Source of the DNA: Amycolatopsis sacchari
Lineage (GTDB): Bacteria; Actinomycetota; Actinomycetes; Mycobacteriales; Pseudonocardiaceae
DNA: 64,000 nucleotides
Direction of reading: 5' to 3'
NCBI RefSeq assembly: GCF_900114035.1
Contig: NZ_FORP01000015.1
Coordinates: 62,001-126,000, forward strand
The notes beneath the pieces are model-generated. The model ran no database searches and had not been told where the DNA came from. It was given only the letters and a program-made list of their open reading frames with translations. The position numbers and the translations under genes were made by a program. Shown piece by piece: positions 1 to 8,494 of this stretch (the first letter of the stretch is position 1; every line of letters begins with the position of its first letter).

Positions 1-1
1 A

Positions 2-685
2 CGCGTCGTCGTGCACCGGGAGCTGAGGAACCGGATCATCACGCTGAAGCTGCCCCCCGGTGCGCCCCTGTCGGAGAACGAGCTGGCCGCGGAGCTGTCG
101 GTGAGCCGGACCCCGGTGCGGGAGGCGTTGCTGCTGCTCGCCGAGGAGGAGCTGGTGCAGGTGTTCCCGCAGCTGGGAACGTTCGTGTCGCGCGTGGACC
201 TGCAGCGCGTGGCGGACGCCCAGTTCGTCAGGGAGGCCGTCGAGGTGGCGTCGCTGGCGGACGCGGTGGAGCGGCTGGACGACGGCATGCTCGTCACGTT
301 GCGGCGGTTGCTGGACGAGCAGCGGGCGGTCGACGGCGACGTGGAGCGGTTCTTCCAGCTCGACGAGGAGTTCCACCAGCTGCTGCTGACCGCGGGCGGG
401 CACGGGAACGCGTGGCGCACGGTCGTTTCCGCCAAGGCGCACCTCGACCGCGCGCGGCGGCTGGGGATGCGCATGGTCAGCCCGGTGTCGGCGCTGATCG
501 ACCAGCACACGGCGATCGTGGACGCCCTCGCGGCGACCGACTACGAGGCGAGCGTGGCCGCGATGCGGGCCCACCTGCGCCTGGTTTTCCAGGACGTGGA
601 GCGGATCAGGAGCCGCTCGCCGGAGCTGTTCGCGACGGACGGCAACCAGCGGCCCGTCCGGCGCACGGTCACCGCCTGGGCCTGA
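2..685 (+). CDS. GntR-family (FCD/FadR subgroup) transcriptional regulator, 5' partial
   Basis: This is a winged-helix repressor with a C-terminal FCD ligand-binding domain. The winged helix is at the left edge (residues SENELAAELSVSRTPVREAL), followed by an all-helical FCD domain with the metal/ligand pattern D-E-E-F-H and later H residues (QHTAIVDAL, AAMRAHL). The open frame continues upstream of the first GTG at 11 to the window edge. The protein visible from there begins inside the first helix of the wHTH (HRELRNRIITLKLPPG), so the true start lies outside the window and the gene is 5' truncated here. FCD regulators usually sense small carboxylic acids; the effector and target genes cannot be told from this fragment. 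The next gene starts 32 bases downstream on the same strand. Confidence 0.9.
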   Translation, partial: RVVVHRELRNRIITLKLPPGAPLSENELAAELSVSRTPVREALLLLAEEELVQVFPQLGTFVSRVDLQRVADAQFVREAVEVASLADAVERLDDGMLVTLRRLLDEQRAVDGDVERFFQLDEEFHQLLLTAGGHGNAWRTVVSAKAHLDRARRLGMRMVSPVSALIDQHTAIVDALAATDYEASVAAMRAHLRLVFQDVERIRSRSPELFATDGNQRPVRRTVTAWA

Positions 686-717
686 AACACTTCGCCCGCC
701 GGGCCGATCTCCTTCCC

Positions 718-1722
718 GTGGAGATCACGCGCGCCCTCGTGCGCTTCCCCGGCATCAGCCCGCGGGCCTACGAACACCCCGTCGACCGCGGCGCGCTCGC
801 GACCCTGCGGGCGGTGCCGGGGTTCGCGCAGGTGCTCAAGACGGTGGCCGGCGCGTTCAGCGAACGCGGCGAGCGGCTGATGGCGCTCGCGTCGGCGATC
901 CGCGTCGGGCCGCGGCAGTACCCGGAGCTGGACCGGCTGCGGCACGAGTGCGCGGAGGTGCTGGACCTGGAGCGCGTGCCGAACGTGTTCGTGGCGCGGG
1001 ACCCGGACGTCACCGCGATGGCGATCGGGATGGACGAGCCGTTCATCGTGCTGTCGAGCGCGGCGGTCGACCTGCTCGACCTGGACGGGCTGCGGTTCGT
1101 GCTGGGGCACGAGATGGGGCACGTGCTGTCCGGGCACGCCGTGTACCGGACGATGATGTTGCGGTTGCTGCAGGTGCAGGTGTCGATGGCGTGGCTGCCC
1201 GCGGGGGCGCTGGGGTTGCGGGTGATCGTCGCGGCGCTGCGCGAGTGGTTCCGGAAGGCGGAGCTTTCGTGCGATCGCGCGGGCCTGCTGTGCGGCCAGG
1301 ACCCGGCGGCGGCGTTGCGGGTGCACGTGCTGCTGGCGGGCGGGGTCGATCCGGGGCGCGTGGACGTCCGGTCGTTCCTGGAGCAGGCGGCGGAGTACGA
1401 GTCGGTGGAGGACGTGCGGGACAGCCTGCACAAGCTGCGGTACGTGGAGGGGATGAACCACCCGCTCGCCGTGGTGCGGGCGGCGCAGCTGCAGCGGTGG
1501 GCCGCGGGCGAGGAGTACCGGGCGATCCTGGCGGGCGAGTACCCCCGCCGCGAGGACGACCAGCCGGCCACCGACTGGAGCGAGGACCTGAAGTCGGCGG
1601 CCCGCTCGTACAAGGAAGCACTCGCCACGTCGGCGGACCCGCTCGCGAAGGTGCTGAACGAGGTCGGGGAAGCGGTTTCCGGCGCGGCGGGGAAGGTGTG
1701 GGGCCGGTTCGCGCGTGAGTGA
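718..1722 (+). CDS. M48-like zinc-dependent metallopeptidase, membrane associated
   Basis: A 334-residue peptidase of the Ste24/HtpX clan type. The zinc motif HEMGH lies at about residues 131-135, and the third ligand region is A-E-L-S-C-D-R-A-G near residue 182, where Glu and the Asp-Arg-Ala-Gly block follow the M48 pattern. Between them is a hydrophobic stretch (about 143-175) likely to be membrane-embedded. I chose GTG at 718 because the preceding in-frame sequence is an out-of-frame reading of the regulator gene, and because MEITRALVRFPGISPRAYEHP matches the normal N-terminus of actinobacterial members as I remember them. No good Shine-Dalgarno is visible. Its last 8 bases overlap the next small gene, which suggests coupling. 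Substrate unknown. Confidence 0.88.
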   Translation: MEITRALVRFPGISPRAYEHPVDRGALATLRAVPGFAQVLKTVAGAFSERGERLMALASAIRVGPRQYPELDRLRHECAEVLDLERVPNVFVARDPDVTAMAIGMDEPFIVLSSAAVDLLDLDGLRFVLGHEMGHVLSGHAVYRTMMLRLLQVQVSMAWLPAGALGLRVIVAALREWFRKAELSCDRAGLLCGQDPAAALRVHVLLAGGVDPGRVDVRSFLEQAAEYESVEDVRDSLHKLRYVEGMNHPLAVVRAAQLQRWAAGEEYRAILAGEYPRREDDQPATDWSEDLKSAARSYKEALATSADPLAKVLNEVGEAVSGAAGKVWGRFARE

Positions 1723-1930
1723 GGCGGTGCTGTGGACCGGTGCGGCGGACCGCGTTGTGCGGCGCAAGCTCGTCCTGGTCAGCCTGCTCGGCGTCGCGGT
1801 TTGGTTCCTGTCGCACGGGAATGCCGAGGACCTGGCCGCGAACGACGACCCCAGCGAATGGCTGGCGGACCTGGACGAGCCCGTCCTGCTGCCCGACGCG
1901 TCGATCGGTTTCGGAGGCCACCGTTGGTGA
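1715..1930 (+). CDS. small single-pass membrane protein, hypothetical
   Basis: A 71-residue protein starting at a GTG that overlaps the end of the peptidase gene by 8 bases. It has a basic N-terminus (VVRRK) followed by one hydrophobic segment (about residues 19-33, LVLVSLLGVAVWFLS), then an acidic, soluble tail (DDPSEWLADLDEP). This fits a small type II or tail-out membrane protein. I do not recognise a family. Overlapping frames at 1719 and 1732 are much more arginine-rich and less protein-like. The link to the peptidase is only positional. The region from 1931 to 2040 holds no gene that I can support. Confidence 0.4.
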   Translation: MSEAVLWTGAADRVVRRKLVLVSLLGVAVWFLSHGNAEDLAANDDPSEWLADLDEPVLLPDASIGFGGHRW

Positions 1931-2040
1931 GGATCGCGTTCCTGGCATTGAAGGCGGGTCGTTGATCTTCTCGACCTCGACCGTGCTCGCGGATCTTCAG
2001 AGCCAGCGCCAGGCCCACCGCGAAGCCCGGCCCTAGAACC

Positions 2041-3093
2041 TCAACCCCCGACCTCCCGCACCAACTCCACCGCCCGCCCCAGCGTCTCGAGCTTCTCCCC
2101 CAGCGTCTCCCCCGCCGGGTACAACCGCACGGTGTTCACGCCTGCATCGCGCCACACGGCCAACCGGCGACGCACCATCTCCTCCGTGCCGATGAGCGTC
2201 GTGGCGAGGACCATTTCCTCCGTCACCAGCTCGGCGGCCCCCTCACGATCCCCCGCCTGCCAGCGCCGCCGGACCTCCGCCGCCACCTCCGCCCAGCCCT
2301 GCCTGCCGTACGCGTCCGAGTAGAAGTTCGTGCCCGCCGAGCCCATGCCGCCGAGGCTGAACGCCAGCTCCTTCTTCCGCCCCGCCACGTACACCCGCAA
2401 CGCGTCCTCGTCCTCGACGAACGCCACTTCCGCGCCCTGGCACACATCCAGCGACGCACGCGACCGCCCGGCCCGCGCCAATCCCTCGTCCAGGTGCGAA
2501 AAATACGCCTGCCCCGCGCCTTCCGGCACGAAACTCGTGCCCAGCCAGCCGTCCGCGACCTCGCCCGTCAACCGCAGCATCGCCGGGGACAGCGCCGCCA
2601 CATAGATCGGGATTTCGTGCTCCGGACGCGCCGACAACCGCATCGGCACCGCGTCGCCACCCGGCAGCGGGAGTCGAAACTCCTTACCCTCAAACGAAAT
2701 CTTGCCGCCGCCGAACGCCTGCCGGACGATCTCCACCGTCTCCCGCATGCGCGCGAGCGGCCGCGCGAACGGCACGCCGTGCAGCCCCTCGATCACCTGC
2801 GGCCCGGACGCGCCCAGCCCCAGCAGGAACCGACCCTCCGACAGCTGCGACAACGTGATCGCCGTCTGCGCGATCGCGACCGGCGAGCGCGTGCCGAGCT
2901 GGATGACCCCCGAACCAAGCAGGATCCGTTCCGTCCGCGCGGCCAGGAAACCCAGCGGTGACGGCGCGTCCGAACCCCACGCCTCCGCGACCCAGCACAC
3001 GTCGAGACCCAGTTTTTCGGCCTCTGCCACGAATTCGACCGTCTCGCGCCACGGCCCACCGGACGCCTCGATGGTCGTCGCCGTGCGCATCAC
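2041..3093 (-). CDS. LLM-class (luciferase-like) F420-dependent oxidoreductase
   Basis: A 350-residue TIM-barrel protein of the bacterial luciferase-like family, the usual length for F420-dependent members. Typical landmarks are the N-terminal strand-helix (WRETVEFVAEAEKLGLDVCW), AARTERILLGSGVIQLGTRSP, the GRFLLGLGASGPQVIEGLHG block that forms part of the cofactor pocket, and a C-terminal helix with GTEEMVRRRLAVWRDAGV. The start ATG overlaps the stop of the SRPBCC gene by 4 bases (3090-3093), so the two are translated together. The set HxlR, SRPBCC, LLM oxidoreductase reads as one leftward unit for modifying or detoxifying an unknown, probably hydrophobic, small molecule. F420 rather than FMN use is inferred from the taxon. 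Confidence 0.9.
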   Translation of the reverse strand: MMRTATTIEASGGPWRETVEFVAEAEKLGLDVCWVAEAWGSDAPSPLGFLAARTERILLGSGVIQLGTRSPVAIAQTAITLSQLSEGRFLLGLGASGPQVIEGLHGVPFARPLARMRETVEIVRQAFGGGKISFEGKEFRLPLPGGDAVPMRLSARPEHEIPIYVAALSPAMLRLTGEVADGWLGTSFVPEGAGQAYFSHLDEGLARAGRSRASLDVCQGAEVAFVEDEDALRVYVAGRKKELAFSLGGMGSAGTNFYSDAYGRQGWAEVAAEVRRRWQAGDREGAAELVTEEMVLATTLIGTEEMVRRRLAVWRDAGVNTVRLYPAGETLGEKLETLGRAVELVREVGG

Positions 3094-3602
3094 GCACCGT
3101 CCTCGGCGAGGTCCTTCAGCGCGGCGAGCGTGTGCTGGATCGCGCCTTCGAACTCACGCAGCCGGACGAACACGATCTTCTGCTCCTTGTCCGGCATCCG
3201 GTCGATCGCGACCGACAACCCGGACCGGCCGGGCCCGAGCTGCATCCACTGCGTCAGCCGCGTGCCGCCGTCCGCCGGTGCGAGCGTGAAGCGCCACACC
3301 GCGGCCGGTTCGTCCACATCGGACACCGCCCACGCGAACACCCGTCCCGGCTCACACTCGACGACGTGCGACGTCGTCTCCCAGCGGCCGAACGCCTCGT
3401 GCTCGCTCCGCCCGACAAACCGCGCGCCCACGGCCGGCCCGGTCGCGCCGTCGAGCCACTCGGTCTCCCGCAGCTCGCTGCTGAGCGAGGGCATCAGGCC
3501 GATGTCGCTGACGAACCGCCACACCCGCTCCGGCGGCGCGCCGATCCACGTGCTCGCCTCGACCGTCGGGCAATCCGCGTACCGCGCGCCGGTCCACTCC
3601 AT
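3090..3602 (-). CDS. SRPBCC-family (START-like) protein
   Basis: A 170-residue protein with the helix-grip fold. It opens with V-E-A-S-T-W-I-G-A-P-P-E-R-V-W, the usual first strand of polyketide cyclase/START-like proteins, and has the alternating strands ending in a long amphipathic C-terminal helix. The fold makes a hydrophobic cavity; the ligand is unknown. It is the middle gene of a leftward unit: the HxlR regulator ends 24 bases upstream and the LLM oxidoreductase start overlaps its stop (ATGA). No Shine-Dalgarno is obvious before the ATG at 3602. An AT-richer stretch (3603-3627) may hold a promoter or operator. Confidence 0.88.
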   Translation of the reverse strand: MEWTGARYADCPTVEASTWIGAPPERVWRFVSDIGLMPSLSSELRETEWLDGATGPAVGARFVGRSEHEAFGRWETTSHVVECEPGRVFAWAVSDVDEPAAVWRFTLAPADGGTRLTQWMQLGPGRSGLSVAIDRMPDKEQKIVFVRLREFEGAIQHTLAALKDLAEDGA

Positions 3603-3616
3603 ACGAGGAGAGTTGC

Positions 3617-3627
3617 TTAGATGGACT
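3617..3627. promoter_or_regulatory. candidate HxlR-associated element TTAGATGGACT
   Basis: The 11-mer TTAGATGGACT lies just upstream of the SRPBCC start and touches the stop of the HxlR gene. A 10/11 match, TTAGATGCACT, lies at 19790-19800 immediately before the other HxlR gene in this window. Both are AT-rich islands in very GC-rich DNA. A regulator half-site or a shared promoter element would explain this; chance is possible. Confidence 0.25.
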
Positions 3628-4136
3628 CAGCTTGTCAAGGGCCGGTTGAACCGCCGTTGGACGTCCGGCCGCGCGGCGAGCTTCGGCGGGTAGCCGGGTC
3701 CGAACCGCATCCGGACGTCCTCGGCCTCCAGCGGCTCGCGGCACTGCGCGCACACCACCTCGGCGTGGGTGTCGTGCCCGCACGCGTCGTGGTGGAAGGT
3801 CACCGGCGGGCCCGCCTCCTCCGCGAGCCACCGGTCACCCCAGCGCGACATCGCGGCCAGCACCCCGAAGAAGTCGCGCCCCTTTTCGGTCAGCACGTAG
3901 TCGTACCGCACCGGTTCCCGCTGGTAGGCGCGCTTCTCCAGCAGCCCCTCCTCGACGAGCCGCCGCAGCCGGTCCGTCAGCGTGGTCCGCGCGATGCCCA
4001 GCTCCCGCTGGAACTCGTCGAACCGGCTGATGCCGTAGAAGCACTCCCGCAGCACCAGCGGGGTCCACCAGTCACCGAGGAGGTCCATGGTGCGCGCGAT
4101 CGAGCAGGGCCAGCGCGCGAACGAGGTACGCTTCAT
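3627..4136 (-). CDS. HxlR-family transcriptional regulator with Cys/His C-terminal tail
   Basis: A 169-residue winged-helix protein. The N-terminal domain carries the HxlR signature: C-S-I-A-R-T-M-D-L-L-G-D-W-W-T, then RFDEFQRELGIARTTLTDRL (recognition helix) and LTEKGRDF. After about residue 105 there is a tail with C-G-H-D-T-H and C-A-Q-C-R, which looks like a small metal-binding knuckle. HxlR proteins often act as dimeric repressors of a neighbouring redox or detoxification gene. Here that would be the SRPBCC/LLM pair downstream or the divergent pirin gene 48 bases away. The short divergent spacer contains a dyad at 4144-4162. The effector is unknown. Confidence 0.9.
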   Translation of the reverse strand: MKRTSFARWPCSIARTMDLLGDWWTPLVLRECFYGISRFDEFQRELGIARTTLTDRLRRLVEEGLLEKRAYQREPVRYDYVLTEKGRDFFGVLAAMSRWGDRWLAEEAGPPVTFHHDACGHDTHAEVVCAQCREPLEAEDVRMRFGPGYPPKLAARPDVQRRFNRPLTS

Positions 4137-4143
4137 GACCGCA

Positions 4144-4162
4144 GGGTCTCACGAGAAGACCC
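4144..4162. promoter_or_regulatory. inverted repeat in the HxlR/pirin divergent spacer
   Basis: GGGTCT (4144-4149) is repeated as AGACCC (4157-4162) around a 7-base centre. The inner TCTC/GAGA (4147-4156) is also self-complementary. It is the only dyad I see between the divergent starts at 4136 and 4185, so it is a reasonable candidate operator for the HxlR protein. No binding data are available from sequence alone. Confidence 0.35.
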
Positions 4163-4184
4163 AGCAGGTGACCGGAAGGACCGC

Positions 4185-5153
4185 ATGAGCAACACCGAGA
4201 CCGCACCCGCCGCGCTGGTGTGCGGGGACGGGGGCGGCACGGCCACCGTGCTCACCCCGCGTGACGTGCCGCTGGGCGGGCCGCGGGCGATGCGCGTGCG
4301 CCGCACGCTGCCCCAGCGCGAACGCTCGCTGATCGGCGCCTGGTGCTTCGCCGACCACTACGGCCCGGAGGACGTCGCCGCGTCGGGCGGCATGGACGTC
4401 GCGCCGCACCCGCACACCGGGCTGCAGACCGCGAGCTGGCTGTTCAGCGGCGAGGTCGAACACCGCGACAGCCTCGGCACGCACGCGTTCGTCCGGCCCG
4501 GCGAGCTCAACCTCATGACCGCGGGCCACGGCATCGCGCACTCGGAAGTGTCCACTCCGGACACCACGACGCTGCACGGGGTCCAGCTCTGGATTGCGCT
4601 CCCCGCCGGGCACCGGGACGACCCGCGGGACTTCCAGCACTACGCGCCCCCGCTGACCGGGCTGCCGGGCGCCACCGCGCGGGTGTTCCTCGGCAGCCTC
4701 GCCGGCAGCACCTCCCCGGTCGCGACCAGCACTCCCCTGCTCGGCGCGGAACTCACGCTCGAACCCGGCGCCCGGCTGTCGCTGGAGGTGGACCCGGCCT
4801 TCGAACACGGCGTGCTGCAGGACACCGGCAGCGTCACGGTCGCGGGTGCGACGCTGCACAGCGGTGAACTCGCCTACCTCCCGCCCGGCGCCGGCCGCCT
4901 CGACCTGGCGGCCGACGAACCCGCCCGGGTCCTCGTGCTCGGCGGCCCGCCGTTCGGCGAGGAGATCGTGATGTGGTGGAACTTCGTCGGCCGCAGCCAC
5001 GAGGAGATCGCCGAGTTCCGCGAGGCGTGGCAGGCCGGCTCGGACCGGTTCGGCCGGGTCGAGGGCTACCCCGGCGACCGCCTGCCCGCGCCCGAGCTGC
5101 CCCGCACCCGCATCCTGCCCCGCCGCAACCTCCGGCACGAGGAGATCCGATGA
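4185..5153 (+). CDS. pirin-family bicupin protein
   Basis: A 322-residue protein with two cupin domains. The N-terminal cupin has the metal-binding set characteristic of pirins: H-P-H-T-G (His at about 75 and 77) followed by AGHGIAHSE, which provides the third His and the Glu. The C-terminal domain ends with G-G-P-P-F-G-E-E-I-V-M-W-W-N-F-V, a conserved pirin closing motif. Bacterial pirins bind iron; some have quercetinase activity and others modulate enzymes, so the function is open. The ATG at 4185 follows a good Shine-Dalgarno (GGAAGGA). Its stop overlaps the start of the next gene (ATGA), so the two are coupled. Confidence 0.92.
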   Translation: MSNTETAPAALVCGDGGGTATVLTPRDVPLGGPRAMRVRRTLPQRERSLIGAWCFADHYGPEDVAASGGMDVAPHPHTGLQTASWLFSGEVEHRDSLGTHAFVRPGELNLMTAGHGIAHSEVSTPDTTTLHGVQLWIALPAGHRDDPRDFQHYAPPLTGLPGATARVFLGSLAGSTSPVATSTPLLGAELTLEPGARLSLEVDPAFEHGVLQDTGSVTVAGATLHSGELAYLPPGAGRLDLAADEPARVLVLGGPPFGEEIVMWWNFVGRSHEEIAEFREAWQAGSDRFGRVEGYPGDRLPAPELPRTRILPRRNLRHEEIR

Positions 5154-5473
5154 GCACGACCGTCCGCCGCAACGAGGACGAGCACCGGTACGAGATCACG
5201 GTCGACGGCGAGCTCGCCGGTTTCGCGTCCTATGTGGACAGAGACGGGCAGCGGGTCGTCTACCACACCGAGGTTTTCGACGCGTTCGCCGGCCACGGCC
5301 TCGGCACGAAGATCGTCACCGAGGCGCTCGCCGACATCCGCGGCGAGGGCAGGCGGCTCGTGCCCGTGTGCCCGCTGTTCGCGGCGTACCTGCGCAAGCA
5401 CCCGGAGCAGGGCGACATCGCCGACCAGGTGCGCCCGGAAACGCTGCGCTGGCTGGAGGAACGGCTAGGCTGA
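5150..5473 (+). CDS. small GNAT-type N-acetyltransferase (YjdJ-like)
   Basis: A 107-residue mini-GNAT. The fold opens with E-I-T-V-D-G-E-L-A-G-F-A-S-Y, continues with HTEVFDAFAGHGLGTKIV (acetyl-CoA pyrophosphate loop; the usual Q/R-x-x-G-x-G/A appears as G-H-G-L-G-T), and ends with C-P-L-F-A-A-Y-L-R-K-H-P, the hallmark of this short subfamily, where a Cys near the active site is typical. It overlaps the pirin stop by 4 bases (ATGA) and is therefore co-translated. The substrate is unknown. Its 3' end overlaps the convergent AhpD-like gene by 9 bases. Confidence 0.88.
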   Translation: MSTTVRRNEDEHRYEITVDGELAGFASYVDRDGQRVVYHTEVFDAFAGHGLGTKIVTEALADIRGEGRRLVPVCPLFAAYLRKHPEQGDIADQVRPETLRWLEERLG

Positions 5474-5920
5474 CAGACCGGTGACGGGGTGCCTGCTGCC
5501 GATCGAGACGCGGTTGAACGCGTTGATGGTGACGACCACCCACTCCACGGCCGAAAGCTGGTCCGGCGTGAGCACCTCGGCGGCCTGCGCGTACGCCGCG
5601 TCCTGAGCCGCGGTGTCCGGCAGGGTGGTCAGCGACTCGGCAAGGCGCAGCGCAGCGCTCTCCACCGGCGAAAACAGGTCGGTCTCGTCCCACGCGGGGA
5701 GCACGGCGAGCCGGGTCTCACCCAGCTTGTGCAGCGCCTCGGTGTGCAGGGCGAGGCAGTAGGCGCACCGGTTGAGCTGGGAGACCCGCAGGTTCACCAG
5801 CTCCACCAGCCCGCGGTCGAGCCCGGCCTCCCGTGCCGCCGCCCGCGCGGCCTTCGCCACGTCCAGCAGCGCCTGGTACGCCCGCGGGTGCTGCTTGTCG
5901 ACGAAAACGCGCTCGGTCAT
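5465..5920 (-). CDS. carboxymuconolactone decarboxylase / AhpD-like protein
   Basis: A 151-residue all-helical protein. The thiol motif C-A-Y-C-L-A-L-H (C-x-x-C followed by x-x-x-H) is intact, as in AhpD-like alkylhydroperoxidases, preceded by LVNLRVSQLNR. The closing segment W-V-V-V-T-I-N-A-F-N-R-V is also typical. The likely role is redox protection, with the two Cys as a reductant relay, although many family members have no proven substrate. The gene faces the acetyltransferase gene and shares a divergent spacer (5921-6065) with the SDR gene on the other side. Confidence 0.9.
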   Translation of the reverse strand: MTERVFVDKQHPRAYQALLDVAKAARAAAREAGLDRGLVELVNLRVSQLNRCAYCLALHTEALHKLGETRLAVLPAWDETDLFSPVESAALRLAESLTTLPDTAAQDAAYAQAAEVLTPDQLSAVEWVVVTINAFNRVSIGSRHPVTGLSA

Positions 5921-6024
5921 GCCTCATGCTAACCAGGCCGAAACGGCCGAAGGTGGCCCTCCTTGTCCCCCGACAACGGAGGCGCTTTTCGCGGCCCCGC
6001 GAGCCCCTTGCGACTGGTGAAGTG

Positions 6025-6036
6025 GTTGGTGCCAAC
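6025..6036. promoter_or_regulatory. short palindrome GTTGGTGCCAAC upstream of the SDR gene
   Basis: A 12-base near-perfect palindrome lies 30 bases before the SDR start and about 105 bases before the divergent AhpD-like gene. A purine-rich ribosome binding region (GAGGAAAGGAAAG) follows it. It could be an operator half of the shared promoter region. Support is weak because it is short. Confidence 0.2.
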
Positions 6037-6065
6037 GAAAAAACCTGAGGAAAGGAAAGCCAACC

Positions 6066-6893
6066 ATGTCCGTCTGGTTCGTCACCGGTGCCTCCCGTGG
6101 TCTCGGCGCGGAGATCGCCCGCGCGGCGGTCGCCGGGGGCGAGGACGTCGCGGTGGCCGTCCGCAACCCGGACCGCCTGCCCGAGGACCTGAAGGGCCGC
6201 GTGTTCGCCGTCGCGCTCGACGTGACGCGCGCCGACGACATCCCCGCCGCTGTGCGGCAGGTCACCGACCGCTTCGGCCGCATCGACGTGCTGGTCAACA
6301 ACGCCGGCCGCGGCCTGCTCGGCGCGCTGGAGGAGATCACCGACGCCGAGGCCCGCTCGCTGTTCGACCTCAACGTCTTCGGCCTGATCAACGTCACCCG
6401 CGCGGTGCTGCCCGTCATGCGGGCGCAGGGCGGCGGCAAGCTGGTGCACATCGGTTCGCGCTCCGGGTTCGAGGGCGAACCGGGGGTGAGCATGTACAGC
6501 GCGTCGAAGTTCGCCGTCGCCGGGATCAGCGAGGCGCTGTCGGCGGAGCTGGAGCCGTTCGGGATTCAGAGCATGGTCGTGGAGCCCGGGGTGTTCCGCA
6601 CCGACTTCCTCGACCGGTCGTCGCTGTCCGTGGCCGCGCACCGGATCCCGGAGTACGACGGCACGCCGGCCCACGCGACGCTGGACTGGATCGACGAGGC
6701 CAACCACACCCAGCTCGGCGACCCGGTCCGCGGCGCCGCCCTCATCCACCGCGTGACCAGCGGGGACAAGCTGCCCCAGCACCTGCTGCTGGGCCGCGAC
6801 GCCTTCGACCGCTGGGAGGTCAAGGTCGCGCGGATGGCCGACGACATCGCGCCGTGGCGTGACGAGTCGGTCGCCACGGCCCACGAGGAGTGA
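6066..6893 (+). CDS. short-chain dehydrogenase/reductase (classical SDR)
   Basis: A 275-residue classical SDR. The Rossmann nucleotide motif T-G-A-S-R-G-L-G is at residues 7-14, N-N-A-G appears near residue 80, the catalytic Ser is in H-I-G-S-R-S-G, and the Y-S-A-S-K active-site pair is near residue 145. P-G-V-F-R-T-D-F follows as in family members. The Arg after the second Gly residue suggests NADP(H). The start is ATG 6066 after a clear purine-rich ribosome binding site. The exporter gene follows on the same strand after about 95 bases. The substrate is unknown. Confidence 0.92.
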   Translation: MSVWFVTGASRGLGAEIARAAVAGGEDVAVAVRNPDRLPEDLKGRVFAVALDVTRADDIPAAVRQVTDRFGRIDVLVNNAGRGLLGALEEITDAEARSLFDLNVFGLINVTRAVLPVMRAQGGGKLVHIGSRSGFEGEPGVSMYSASKFAVAGISEALSAELEPFGIQSMVVEPGVFRTDFLDRSSLSVAAHRIPEYDGTPAHATLDWIDEANHTQLGDPVRGAALIHRVTSGDKLPQHLLLGRDAFDRWEVKVARMADDIAPWRDESVATAHEE

Positions 6894-6988
6894 CCGCCGA
6901 GGGCGTTCCCGGGGATGTCCGTTTCGTCCTCCCCGGGAATGCCTCGCGGCGGCACGGAGTTGTCCCGTCTCGGCTGAGAGGGGTCGAA

Positions 6989-8494
6989 ATGGCGGTGAGC
7001 GGTGTCGGACTGCGTTCGGAGCGGGGCCCGGTCCTCGTGGCGATCATGCTCAGTACCGGGCTCGTGGCGCTCGACTCGACGATCATCGCCACCGCCGTCC
7101 CCTCGGTGGTCCGCGACCTCGGCGGCTTCTCCCAGTTCCCCTGGCTGTTCTCGGTCTACCTGCTGACGCAGGCGGTGACCGTGCCGCTGTACGGCAAGTT
7201 CGCCGACTCGCTCGGCCGCAAACCGGTGCTGTTCTTCGGGATCGGCGTGTTCCTGCTGGGCTCGGTGCTGTGCGGGGCGGCGTGGAGCATGCCGGTGCTG
7301 ATCGCCGCGCGCGCGGTGCAGGGCATCGGGGCCGGTGCCGTGCAGCCGATCAGCATGACCGTCGTCGGTGACCTGTACACGCTGGAAGAGCGGGCACGCG
7401 TGCAGGGCTACGTCGCGAGCGTGTGGGGCATCGCGTCCGTGCTCGGCCCGGCGCTGGGCGGGTTGTTCGCCGAGTACCTGTCGTGGCGGCTGATCTTCTT
7501 CATCAACCTGCCGCTCGGCGCGGTCGCGGTGTGGATGCTGGTGCGGCACTTCCCGGAGTCGGTGCGGCGCCGGGCCCACCGCGTCGACTACGCCGGGGCC
7601 GCGTTGCTCACCGGCGGGTTCTCGCTGCTCATCCTGGGCCTGCTCGAAGGTGGCGTGGCGTGGCCGTGGCTGTCGGTCCCGTCGCTGGTGATCTTCGTGT
7701 TCGCCGTGGTGCTGCTGGCGGTGTTCGGTTTCGCGGAACGGCGGGCCGCCGAGCCGGTGCTGCCGCTGTGGGTGTTCAGCCGGCGCGTGCTCACCGGCGG
7801 CAACCTGATCGCGTTCGTGGTGGGGGCGCTGCTGATCGGGCTGAGCTCCTACCTGCCGACGTACGCGCAGGGCGTGCTCGGCACCGGGCCGGTCGTCGCC
7901 GGGTTCGCGCTCGCCGCGCTCACCGTCGGCTGGCCGCTGGCCGCCACCGTGTCCGGGCGGATCTACCTGCGGATCGGGTTCCGCGACACGGCGTTGATCG
8001 GGATCGTGTTCGTGATCGCGGGCGCCGCGCTGACGGCGCTGCTGCTGCGCGAGGGCACGTCGATCTGGGTGGCGGCGGGGGCGTCGTTCGTGCTCGGCGT
8101 GGGGCTGGGCCTGTGTGCGAGCCCCACGCTGGTGGCGGCGCAGTCGACCGTCGGGTGGTCGCAGCGCGGGGTCGTGACGGGCGCGAACATGTTCAGCCGC
8201 TCGCTGGGCAGTGCGGTCGGCGCGGCGGTCTTCGGCGCGATCGCCAACGCGACGCTTGCCGCGCGGTTCGCCAGCCCGCCCGCCGGGGTGTCGGCCGAAC
8301 TGCCGCGCAGCGCCGACGCGACGAGCCTCGTGCTCGGCGGCCAGCCGGAACGGGCGGACGTCGCGGCGTACGTCCGCGAAGCCCTGCAGGCCGCGACGCA
8401 CCACGTGTTCCTCGGGCTCGTCGTGCTGGGCGTGCTCGGGATCGGCGCGCTGGTGCTGATGCCGCGGCGCGTCGAGCCGGTCACCGAGGACTGA
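6989..8494 (+). CDS. MFS drug exporter, DHA2/EmrB-QacA type (14 TM)
   Basis: A 501-residue major facilitator with about 14 hydrophobic segments. Family landmarks are L-D-S-T-I-I-A-T-A-V-P in TM1 (the DHA2 motif D1), GKFADSLGRKPVLFFG (motif A between TM2 and TM3), R-A-V-Q-G-I-G-A-G-A (motif B/C region) and GPALGGLFAEYLSWRLIFF after TM5. I chose ATG 6989 over the earlier GTG 6890 because it follows a purine-rich GAGAGGGGTCGAA and because the upstream 33 codons are not membrane-like. The role is proton-driven export, probably of drugs or metabolites; the substrate is unknown. It ends one base before the convergent CaiB-like gene ends. Confidence 0.9.
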   Translation: MAVSGVGLRSERGPVLVAIMLSTGLVALDSTIIATAVPSVVRDLGGFSQFPWLFSVYLLTQAVTVPLYGKFADSLGRKPVLFFGIGVFLLGSVLCGAAWSMPVLIAARAVQGIGAGAVQPISMTVVGDLYTLEERARVQGYVASVWGIASVLGPALGGLFAEYLSWRLIFFINLPLGAVAVWMLVRHFPESVRRRAHRVDYAGAALLTGGFSLLILGLLEGGVAWPWLSVPSLVIFVFAVVLLAVFGFAERRAAEPVLPLWVFSRRVLTGGNLIAFVVGALLIGLSSYLPTYAQGVLGTGPVVAGFALAALTVGWPLAATVSGRIYLRIGFRDTALIGIVFVIAGAALTALLLREGTSIWVAAGASFVLGVGLGLCASPTLVAAQSTVGWSQRGVVTGANMFSRSLGSAVGAAVFGAIANATLAARFASPPAGVSAELPRSADATSLVLGGQPERADVAAYVREALQAATHHVFLGLVVLGVLGIGALVLMPRRVEPVTED